A DNA stretch of 26,048 nucleotides, taken from positions 172,184-198,231 of the forward strand of contig VCMS01000095.1 in NCBI GenBank assembly GCA_022539475.1, written 5' to 3'. Below, in pieces: positions 1-7,708 of the stretch. How positions within the stretch are numbered: the stretch's first letter is position 1; every line of letters begins with the position of its first letter. Made by a program: the position numbers and the translations under genes. The notes beneath the pieces are model-generated. The model was not told the origin of the DNA. It worked only from the letters and a program-made list of their open reading frames with translations, and did no database searches. This DNA is from Gracilaria domingensis. Lineage: Eukaryota; Rhodophyta; Florideophyceae; Gracilariales; Gracilariaceae.

Positions 1-2
1 TT

Positions 3-281
3 CAGCTCTGGCCTATCATATTCTTTCGTGGAACAGATTCCTTGTTTCCGGCTTTGAGGGTCGTCGTAATACGCAATGATTTTCGGCCTGTGCGACGGCG
101 GAAATACGCACTGCGTCATACGTGATCTGAAGTAGCACTGGTAACATATACCGATGCCGGTTCTGTCGCGACGGGCATTGTCACTCGACTTTGTTGCTGT
201 GGCCTTCCACCCTGGACGGTTCAACGCGACTGAATTGTTAGCGTAAGGCAAGCGGGCTGCAGCACCCGCGACAACTGGCTC
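3..281 (-). pseudogene. Possible gag-like nucleocapsid remnant, cut by the window edge
   Basis: Reading from 281 towards the window edge, the minus strand stays open for about 93 codons after a TAG at 282-284. It has no ATG near its beginning. The frame contains a Cys-X2-Cys (codons at 144-146 and 135-137) followed by a third Cys after eight residues, in a basic context, and then a stretch starting FPPSHRPKII. This resembles a gag CCHC knuckle (CX2CX4HX4C), but the histidine is missing and the spacing is one residue short. I therefore read it as a decayed or diverged retroelement gag that continues beyond the edge. This is inference from pattern only; it could be a chance open frame. Confidence 0.3.
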
Positions 282-433
282 CTACCAATCCTTGTCCGTG
301 CTCGAATCGAGTTGACGCAGTCCGTAATCCTAAGGAAATCGGGGTTACTTCCGATGAGAGTGACATATTCAGCATCACGACAGCGGTTTCACGTCGCAAC
401 CGAACAATCATTGTACAAACCGCCCATAGCGCT

Positions 434-948
434 TCAGCGGCCCGGCCCCGGTGGGTCATAGTCTCTCCTTTCCGCCTGGCCGTAATTAACCAACTCTAGT
501 ACGTTCAGCGGCGTTTCCTCGCTCGCGACCACAGCGACCACACGACCGAATTGGGGTCCAACGCTCAACAACATGACACCCGCTCCTGTGCGGAAACACA
601 TTACCACATCTGGGTGAAACGCTTTGTTCAATACCCGCGTTGAATATAACCGTTCGATTCTCTCACTCTTCTGTCTAGTGCGCGAACAGCAAGAGTAGCA
701 CTGTTAAATCGCGTTCGGAAGTCGCGTACGACCTGAGAAGGTAGTTCACGCTCCCGCCAACACTGACTCCTCCTTCCGAGCTCTCGAGGTTCCTCGAACT
801 GATTGTACTGATCTTCCGCAGTCCTTGTTAGAAGACGGCAGTGCCATATGCCTGGTGCTTCACTCATTACGAGTATCGCCCTCCTGAGCGAACCTGCAAG
901 AAATCCAAGATAAGGATAGTATTCTCCCCGAGAACCTTCCTGTTTCAA
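434..948 (-). pseudogene. Two overlapping open frames, possibly decayed gag or pol coding
   Basis: Two minus-strand open frames abut here. One runs 948-628 (about 106 codons) and the next runs 631-434 (65 codons, opened by TTG), shifted by one base. Read across the shift, the text changes from a charged, arginine-rich segment (around LAVRALDRRVRES) to a hydrophobic one (around GPQFGRVVAVV). That is the sort of continuity expected from a retroelement coding region broken by an indel. It lies just upstream, in the minus direction, of the knuckle-like frame at 3-281, so both could be parts of one old minus-strand element. No diagnostic catalytic motif is visible, and a chance origin cannot be excluded. 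Confidence 0.2.
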
Positions 949-3360
949 GAGGCTAACATCACTCGAATTAGTCCTTCACCTTACCGTTTCCTCGCGAGGA
1001 GCGAATGAGTAACATCTCAACCGATAATAGCGGTAACGACAACAGCTTTGTGTAGACGGCGTCACGTTCGCTTTAACTTGGAGTCCAAGTGGCCGCCGTC
1101 CTTTCACGTGTATCCATCACTGCCCTGAGTTAGACTGCGCGCTTCGACCGGTCGAAACGACCTATGACGGTTTTCATCACATCAGTATGAATCTGACGAA
1201 CTGTCTTCATCATGCCGCTCGAGTCAGAGCGCGATGAATCCGAATCATAGTGAACTCGTTTTGGGTGTCGACGTTTCTGCTTCAACGAAACGATGGCTCA
1301 TCCGCAGAATGGATTTCCGTGAGGAACCTGTGCGTCCACAGCGTTCATCCAATACGGATTGTATCCCTCCAGCGTTAACCCGCAACGAAATCGACCGATA
1401 TCGGTGTCCATTCCTCGACAAATGCCCGGACTCCGTGACGAAGGCGTCTGGTACCCAGAGTTTCCATAATGGCGGAATTCACGCCCTTCTCAAAGACGTA
1501 AGTCTCCTGAGACATCCCTCACCTGGTATTATCACCCTGCTCCTCAACGAGTAAACATCCTGTAGAGTTCCACGTGAGCAGCGTTGATTAATATCCAAGC
1601 GGATTCCAACCAGCAACTCGCTACGTAAGCATCGTTAGGGTTAACATGGATGTTGTGCTCAACGACGGCGTGAAGCAGAAACCACGTTTTCCTTTAGGTG
1701 CTTCCGTAGCTGAGCCGTTTCTCCGGGGCGGGGTACGACCTCAAGAAGGTTCGCCTCATCTGGGATAGACCGGACGTCGGTGGACGGGTGAACCCCAGCT
1801 GACGACCCGCATAACCAGCTCGAGAACCTCGAGGCGGTTGCGCATACTGAGAAACCAGTAAGCAATTATCCAGATATCCAGTTAAACTCGTACACGAGTC
1901 TCCAAAGAACAAGAAAACTCAATAAACCTTTCTCGGTAAACCACCACGTTAGCGGTTCACGTTCAAAAGTTCGTCAACCCCAAAACTCTTAAAGAGTTCT
2001 CTGACGTTGTCAGAAAAACGGTTATAACCGTCAACAACAAGTCAGCTTCCACGACAGTACCTAAAAACGGTTCTAGGTCGGGAGACCACTTGTGGGCAAA
2101 CTCGAAGAGGTAAACCCACCAGACTGTCCGAAGTACGCTTCTCGTAGAGGGCAGACCAGTGACAGACCTCTTGTACCACCCGTAACTCGTTTTAATGCCG
2201 AATGCACTGCGTATACCTTAACAGAGGTCTAGCCCACGTGGTGAGGAAACGATAGAAACTCCAGAGATGGGTGGTATCGGCAACGATGAAACACGACCAC
2301 CGACAGTGTAGTCCCGCAGAGGAAAGCAACAGAAAACACAACCCAAAACAACACCCACACGCGACGGTAGCTCCTCGGCACTGTGCCGAAGCGGCAATCC
2401 TCCCAACGGTAATGCACGGGTTCCGTAAACACGCCAAACTCTATACAGAAGTCGGCACTTCGTAATCTAGTCCTTTGCCTCCTCGTAGACCTCAGGTCCC
2501 GACAATTCAACGACAGATGTTCCTCAAATGTACCGAGAAGGGTTAGACCCGTAACCAGACGTGCTATTATTCGCGAGAGATAACCCACGTAGGCGGTTGC
2601 GCCAGAGCTCACTCGTTAGAAGTCCACTCGGAGAGCGCTTACTCGACAAAGAATTCACTTAGAGTGCTCGGGTTGACTTACCAAAGGTGCTCGCGACGAC
2701 GAGGTCGAGCTCACCTAAGTAGGGTCTAAACTACTATGTACAACGTGTGCACACCCGCCAGGGGTCCGAACACTGGCTAGCCGTGTAAGCACCTTCAGGT
2801 TGCACTAGCCTGATTGTCCCTAATATGCACACACACGGGGGAGTACACGCGTATCCGCCTAGGCGTATTGCCAGCAAATGCAACCTAGATTACAGGTAAC
2901 TGTGGAAGCGCCATTCCCAAAAAGTACCCCAAATTGGTCCAACTCAAAACTCTTCGGTGATCACTCGTATCACCCCTGAGTATATGAGCGCCATCATCCT
3001 TGATAACACGCAAAATGCGTTGCTCTACACGTCCCTTCCGAATTAGTCCTCCGCGGACTCCAAACACGGATGAGACCACTGACCTCGTACGGGGAGATTG
3101 TTGAGCGTCGGCCGCTCTTTCGGTGCGCACGCCCTTTTCTCAATTAGGCGATGTGTCGAGCAAAATTGCTTCGGCAACGGGAACCAAACTATTCGGCTAT
3201 CTGTGATTCCAAAACTCCCTTTCCAAAACCACTGGTTAGCCAAAATTCTAACCGGGAGACCAAAATATGTTATTGGCGCTACGTGCGAAATTGTGAGTGG
3301 GAAGCCTGCTGGGCTCGACCCTGAGATATAGTTCACGGTAACCAAGTGGTAAAATCGCCT
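949..3360. other. No supported gene; many short inverted repeats
   Basis: I find no convincing coding region here. The longest frame with an ATG (1234-1554, plus, 106 codons) has no recognisable motif. Small inverted repeats occur throughout. Examples are three in a row at 1984-1998, 2000-2014 and 2018-2031, the CTCGAG pair around 1820-1836, and ACGCA/TGCGT around 3008-3019. The region may be decayed mobile-element sequence, but I cannot name the element. Confidence 0.5.
1984..2031. repeat. Three adjacent short palindromes
   Basis: Three perfect inverted repeats follow each other with gaps of one and three bases: AACTCTT-A-AAGAGTT (1984-1998), TCTGAC-GTT-GTCAGA (2000-2014) and ACGGTTATAACCGT (2018-2031). 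As RNA they would form a string of small hairpins. Their function is unknown. Confidence 0.6.
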
Positions 3361-3361
3361 G

Positions 3362-3399
3362 GACCTGGTGTGCGCAGGCACGGTATCACCTTCGAGGTC
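3362..3399. repeat. Two-part inverted repeat
   Basis: GACCT-GGTG at 3362-3370 pairs with CACC (3387-3390) and AGGTC (3395-3399), with a TTCG bulge between the two right-hand segments. It marks the start of a GC-rich, hairpin-dense block and is followed by an AT-rich TAAATAAATAA tract. Confidence 0.5.
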
Positions 3400-3439
3400 A
3401 GCTAATAAATAAATAAGAAAACTACTAGAGCTTACTGAT

Positions 3440-3640
3440 TCGTGACTGTAGAACCGAACTGGTGTCGAATTAGCCTAGTTGGTGCTTTACTTTACCATTT
3501 TGGTGTGAGAGGTTGGCGTCTCGGGGGTTTAGTACACCCGAGCGCCCCTCCGGATCTCACGGGCCTACTGCCACGTGGGCCACCGGGAGGTGCATTTGTG
3601 GTGCACCACCCCGGCCACATATCCCACACTACCTAGTAAA
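3440..3640. repeat. GC-rich hairpin block with an A-box-like motif; possible SINE remnant
   Basis: This island of about 200 bp sits between AT-rich tracts. It holds two strong hairpins. In the first, GGCG-T-CTCGGG pairs with CCCGAGCGCC (3515-3546). In the second, GGTGCA (3589-3594) pairs with TGCACC (3602-3607), extended outward by GGCC/CGGG pairing to about 3578-3615. Upstream, TAGCCTAGTTGG (about 3470-3481) matches the tRNA-type A-box consensus, and GGTTTAGTACACC near 3527-3539 is only loosely like a B box. A tRNA cloverleaf cannot be drawn, so this is at most a tRNA-derived SINE or another structured element. No target duplication was found. Confidence 0.3.
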
Positions 3641-4771
3641 TACTAATTCTGAATTAATGAAAATAAACTAATTAGTCCTTGCCAAGCCTGCGCTTAGCGT
3701 CCCACGTGTACAGTAGACACACGTACCCGGGAGCCCGTGACGTCACCACTTGGTCTTGTAGAGCCCCCGTTGATCCGGCCGAGCTATACTACATGTACAG
3801 GTTACGTCAATCACCGGACATACTATTTAATCGTAAATATGCAGAAGAGATATCTGAAGTTTTTTTTCCACCACCGATCTGACTGTGTACGTGATCTGCG
3901 CATTTTTTGTATCGCAGAGCGTGAAAAGTATCTAGGGTAAGTTGAGGGTGTTTTTGTTGTTCCAAGTCGTGGGTAACTGACGGGATCGCAAGTTCTTCTG
4001 CACGTCCGCACGGTATTGAAAGAGTCGATTAAGTACATTACGCAAATGTTGGGTTTGTCTCGCAGAGGTTGATGTCGAACTGAGCTCTTGAACATGCTCC
4101 AAGGTCCAATTGAGAATACTTTCAATCTCTGCTAAACTGTCGGATGGTTATCTACGACATTTTCGAAACTGTCGCCGAGAGCCAACAGTGAGGACAAACC
4201 CGGAGTTCATGCTTCTGTGTTCACCACCGGTCGATCATGAACAATTGGAGGACCAGCCTAACTGAAGTGTTTTTGAAGCGGAGTTTAGTTTCAAGTCATA
4301 ATAATTAGATTGGTCTTGCGTGAAGGTTGGCGTGTGCACTTTCTCAAGGCGACGGAAATGAAGAAACGGAGGGCGGCGGCTTCGGATTATATCGTGGTAC
4401 ATGGGGCACTCCATGCCGCTCACCAAATGTTCGCAAACATGAACCTACCCATATTGAAAGAAATGCAGGAACAGTGCCAGAGTTCCTTACTTGTGATGTA
4501 AACGTTATTGTGTGGGGCAACTGCGCATCTTCGCCATTTCTTAACAAATCTTTCCACCATAAGGGTTTTTGTTTCCCTGCACGAGTAGCTTGAAAGTCAA
4601 GTTTGAACTTTGAAATAAAGATCTTGTCGATGATATAAACTAGGAAGTCTATTCTAGGCCTGTTGTATTTTCTAATATATAATCATTTCAAACCCTCCAA
4701 TGGCTTTCTATCAGCATTGTTGTTTTAGCAATGGAAATAAACTCGGATCTCCCGCGTCCTGATCTCGAGAA
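3641..4771. other. Spacer, no supported gene
   Basis: AT-rich to mixed sequence with only short frames. A plus-strand frame around 4359-4501 (47 codons from its first ATG) reads plausibly as protein (MKKRRAAASDYIVV and onward), but it is short and has no motif, so I do not call it. Confidence 0.5.
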
Positions 4772-5014
4772 TCATTCCGCAGTATACCGATTGTCATAGA
4801 GATACTTCTGTAAAATTTGAACGTGCTCACATACCAATTGCATTTCAGTGGTACATCTTTCGCGAACATTGTTCAAAGTCTGGTCCACAAAAAAGGGGCG
4901 CATGTGATAATGTTCGCTTATCATCTTTATAAGAAAGTGCTGAAATGTCTCATCATACAGAGTTCTTTCGGCTTTTTGTAGCTCAAGTATCTTCTTCGTA
5001 ACGGCGCTTTTCAT
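4772..5014 (-). CDS. Small hypothetical protein, helix-rich
   Basis: An 80-codon frame runs from the ATG at 5014 to a TGA at 4772-4774. The frame stays open for at least 18 codons upstream without another ATG, so it could also be part of a longer spliced exon. The residues are charged and leucine-rich with heptad-like spacing (KKILELQKAE, then a C-terminal stretch around HVQILQKYL), which suggests alpha-helix or a short coiled coil. There is no signal peptide, membrane segment or catalytic motif, and I do not recognise the family. It lies in AT-rich spacer about 0.8 kb left of the retrotransposon. It could be a chance frame. Confidence 0.2.
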   Translation of the reverse strand: MKSAVTKKILELQKAERTLYDETFQHFLIKMISEHYHMRPFFVDQTLNNVRERCTTEMQLVCEHVQILQKYLYDNRYTAE

Positions 5015-5434
5015 ATTCCATAGGCGCACAGAAGCCTCTACTTGGTACAAATTTCTAATTGAAACCAATTGAGCCTTTTACAGACGCTTTCTGGTCCTCC
5101 ACTCTACTTGAATGTGTCTGTGCTCTTAAAGTAGGCTCTAGTCCGTCAGCTAGTGAGCTACTACAAACAATAAGGCCATACTACAGTTGCAGTCGCTAGT
5201 ATGATACTGCTTGCGCATGGCTTGTCACAGTAGATCAGCATTCGACGACTGCATAGGTGGGACTTATTGAGTTCATTACCAACTGTACCCCACTACCCGC
5301 TCACCTGCAAGTGTGGGAGAGTGCCAAAGCCACTTGATGCCTTTCTGGAAGAACCGTTGCATGCATTACAAACTTTTGGAGGCCCTATGGTTATTGTTGC
5401 CCTCAGAAAATAAACGTAAATTTTAGTTTTCGGA
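5015..5434. other. Spacer, nothing recognised
   Basis: About 420 bp with no open frame worth reporting, no RNA gene signature and no repeat that I can support. Confidence 0.5.
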
Positions 5435-5516
5435 GGGGTAAAATAAGGCTTAAAAGTGCCGCCGTGCACCTTAAGCTTTAAATCACCTCGGTGTACTGTA
5501 AAGTTTATTTTACCCC
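5435..5516. repeat. 82-bp element with perfect 12-bp inverted ends
   Basis: GGGGTAAAATAA at 5435-5446 is the exact reverse complement of TTATTTTACCCC at 5505-5516, with 58 bp between. The size and arrangement resemble a small MITE-like foldback. No target duplication is visible next to the ends (CGGA on the left, GGGT on the right), so mobility is not shown. Confidence 0.5.
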
Positions 5517-5697
5517 GGGTTACTGTATGCGTACCCGCACTGCGTCCATGATTGACGTGATGCTCAGAGCCGGGGTTAATTTAGTGCTTGAGGGCTTTAA
5601 AAGTGCTACAGATGAGCTCACGGTGCATATAGCTATCAATGTACCCGTGAAAGGCCAATTAAAGGTGCGCGACTACTTTCGACGACTACCATAAACG

Positions 5698-5742
5698 AGT
5701 CGTAGTCAAGGAGTCATAGTCACTGCTATAACTGTCGTAGTC
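5698..5742. repeat. Three imperfect 10-bp direct repeats
   Basis: AGTCGTAGTC (5698-5707), AGTCATAGTC (5712-5721) and TGTCGTAGTC (5733-5742) lie within 45 bp. GACTAC motifs in the opposite orientation occur just upstream (5671-5689). They are about 100 bp left of the retrotransposon insertion point and may be a cluster of binding sites or simple-repeat decay. Confidence 0.4.
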
Positions 5743-5833
5743 GTGAAGTCACAAATACGAGCCTGGCGGAGGCTGAGAGCAGAGTTCTCGTATTGGACTG
5801 CACTTGTTGCCACCGAGGAAGAAAAATCTGCTG

Positions 5834-5838
5834 ATACT
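5834..5838. repeat. Target site duplication, left copy (ATACT)
   Basis: The five bases ATACT directly precede the TGTGG start of the 5' LTR. They are repeated at 16667-16671 directly after the CCACA end of the 3' LTR. Five-base duplications are normal for Ty3/gypsy integration, and this one fixes the outer borders of the element. Confidence 0.95.
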
Positions 5839-5857
5839 TGTGGTGGCGGATTTTAGG

Positions 5858-5933
5858 GGGGTGTCTCGGCACTCTCCGAGACGCACGCGGAAGGATTTTT
5901 TATCGATCTCCGGAGTAATCTCCGGAGATAAGC
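5858..5933. repeat. Hairpin and paired palindromes at the outer end of the 5' LTR
   Basis: GTCTCGG and CCGAGAC form a 7-bp stem with a 6-base loop at about 5862-5881. About 30 bp further in, ATCTCCGGAG and ATCTCCGGAGAT repeat the 8-bp palindrome CTCCGGAG twice with 4 bp between. The same structures occur in the 3' LTR at about 14808-14877. Sites this close to the LTR end could bind integrase or transcription factors; that is inference. Confidence 0.5.
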
Positions 5934-6285
5934 CGCCTTCCACCGCCGCTACAGCCGACGCTTGCCTTCGCAGCCGCCGCGCGTTGCTGCGCGCCGTTGT
6001 GCGTGGGCGCCGCGCTTTGCCTTTCGTTTTCGCGCGTCGCTCGGAGGACACGGCTACTGCTGCTGCTGGTACTGCTGCTGCTGGGTGATGCTACGGACGT
6101 TGCTATCGCTGTGATGTTATAATGGCGCAAAGACGATTGCTATCGATGTAACGGTGCGCCAGCAATGACGTTTCGAGCGAAAATGTAACGCAGCAAACGA
6201 ACCGCCGAAAAGTCAGAAAACAGGAACGCCTTTACAAAGGCAACAACGACCCGTGTTCACCAGAATCTAACTAGAAGCGACAACG

Positions 6286-6708
6286 TCATTTGGAGCACTC
6301 GTATTGCACTTTAAGAGTGCGGTACACTTTCGCGAGGAGGGACGGACCGTTGAGAAGGACGCCATGATGTTTGCAAGCAAACAGTATTCCAGCGGCGAGA
6401 CCACGGAGATAGCCCGAAGGCAGGCGCGGAGCTACCGCGTAGACCTCTAACAAGCCAACATCCACTTCTACTTTCTTGTCAATTATGTCGGATAGCAGCT
6501 GCTCCAAATGTTCCATGCGAGAGGAAGCGGAGTTATCACCACCTAGTTCGTACTCCATGTCGGCAGAGTCGTCCCTCGATGTAGTACTGGAAACGGAGGG
6601 CGCCTCTTCTGCTTCGTATTCTATCACTGTAGATTTCATATGGGGGATATCGGAGCGGTCGGTGTCATCGTCGGTGATGTTAGCAATAGCTTCTTCGACC
6701 GTTGACAT
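6286..6708 (-). CDS. Antisense ORF in the U3 of the 5' LTR, 140 aa, unknown function
   Basis: The minus strand of U3 encodes a 140-residue frame with an ATG at 6708 and a stop at 6286. The N-terminal half is acidic and Ser/Thr-rich (ITDDDTDRSD near residue 11, further acidic runs to residue 60). The C-terminal half looks folded: a helix-like segment (MEHLEQLLSDIIDKK) and then a hydrophobic part (LRGLAAGILFACKHHGVLL) ending in a basic tail. The protein is identical in the other LTR, which at this divergence says little about selection. I do not recognise a family. An acidic N-terminus with a structured C-terminus would suit a transcriptional regulator, and antisense LTR-borne ORFs are known from some retroviruses, but no motif proves this. 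No clear minus-strand TATA box lies upstream. The alternative is a chance frame antisense to U3. Confidence 0.4.
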   Translation of the reverse strand: MSTVEEAIANITDDDTDRSDIPHMKSTVIEYEAEEAPSVSSTTSRDDSADMEYELGGDNSASSRMEHLEQLLSDIIDKKVEVDVGLLEVYAVAPRLPSGYLRGLAAGILFACKHHGVLLNGPSLLAKVYRTLKVQYECSK

Positions 6709-6996
6709 TGCTCAGAAAGGGATTGCTCGACGACTGAACGCGGGAGACGCAGAGTGATGGTCGAACAACAAGACAGCACAGGGTGAATCTGATGGAACAT
6801 GGATAATACCCGGATGAGTGGAACGCCAGGTCAACGACAACAAACCATGAACGAACATAACGAGGTATCATAAGACGACATCACAAGATAATATGGAATA
6901 TGGTGAGCAAAGCTAGGGTATCTGGTGAAGACTATATGTAACAGACAAATAAGGGAAACACGCAAATTCAGGTAGGCAAAGCGCCAAAATTGTAGA

Positions 6997-7002
6997 TATA
7001 AA
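6997..7002 (+). promoter_or_regulatory. TATA box of the 5' LTR promoter
   Basis: TATAAA lies in GATATAAACCCCC, about 0.7 kb before the gag ATG. It is followed by a GC-rich stretch and then a long pyrimidine-rich leader with no ATG, as expected for the U3/R border. Transcription would begin roughly 25-35 bases downstream, near 7030. The 3' LTR copy is at 15943-15948. Confidence 0.65.
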
Positions 7003-7708
7003 CCCCCGAGTTCGAGCGCTCACCGTGAACTCGACTCGGGCAGACCACTTCCCCTCTGGACGACTTCCCCCATCCTTGCCTCTCTCGCCTTTCTTCCTCC
7101 CCTTCCGTCGTCACCAACCTTCCTTCCTTTGGCAATCCCATCTTCCCTTAGCGCAGTCTGCGCCTCCCTGCCACCAACCTTTCCCCCTACATTTCCTTAT
7201 TCCCGGCGGCTCGGTCTCCCGCCGTTCCCTAACCAGTCGCCTTGTGCTGCCCTCCATTGGGCTCGTTCGCACATTGCGACCATCACCCATCACTACGTCT
7301 CCGTTCTCCCAGACGGACGTTGGCAGTGTTACGCATTGCGCTGGTTTGCTTTCTTTCTGTCGCTACCTCGCCTGGTTTTTAGGTTCGTGGTGGCATCGAC
7401 GACAGACTCTATCGCTTTAGTCCTACCACACTATTGTCCCGCCGACCGCTCTTGTGTGTCTTGGTCTATTGGCCCTGCTTTCTGTTGTTGTGTTGGCATT
7501 CGGCATCGAACGCCGAAGCACACTCTCGTTTAATTACTCTCCCCGCTTTCTGTTAGCGGAGAGTTTCCATCTATCTTGGGGTTATCTTGTCTGCTCCTGC
7601 AGGCATCTGAGCTACGTTAACTTGTCGCCCCTTTTGGGCTGGTACTCTCGAGCATTTATTGTGTCGCTCTCCTTGGGTTTGTCACCACCCGCGCTGTTTC
7701 CCCCAAAA
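7003..7708 (+). promoter_or_regulatory. ATG-free leader (R/U5) before gag
   Basis: No ATG occurs on the plus strand between the TATA box and the gag ATG at 7709; the last one before it is near 6937. In about 700 random bases roughly ten would be expected. The leader is rich in C and T. A scanning ribosome would thus meet the LTR-internal gag ATG first, which supports that start and suggests selection against upstream ATGs. Confidence 0.65.

Noticed and set aside
1234..1554. 106-codon plus-strand gene
   Set aside because: It has an ATG but no motif and no promoter context; the length is compatible with chance in sequence of this GC content.
6055..6086. CRISPR array or minisatellite at the TGCTGC run in the LTR
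   Set aside because: It is a short imperfect trinucleotide run in both LTRs without spacers; no CRISPR is expected or seen.
6476..6757. Plus-strand 93-codon frame in U3 (also at 15422-15703)
   Set aside because: It is the shadow of the antisense ORF, is upstream of the TATA box, and is low in complexity (serine-rich).
7025..7533. Plus-strand proteins encoded in the LTR leader (frames at 7025-7420 and 7129-7533)
   Set aside because: They open with GTG or TTG only; the region has no ATG, and the text is proline/serine-rich as expected from a pyrimidine-rich leader.
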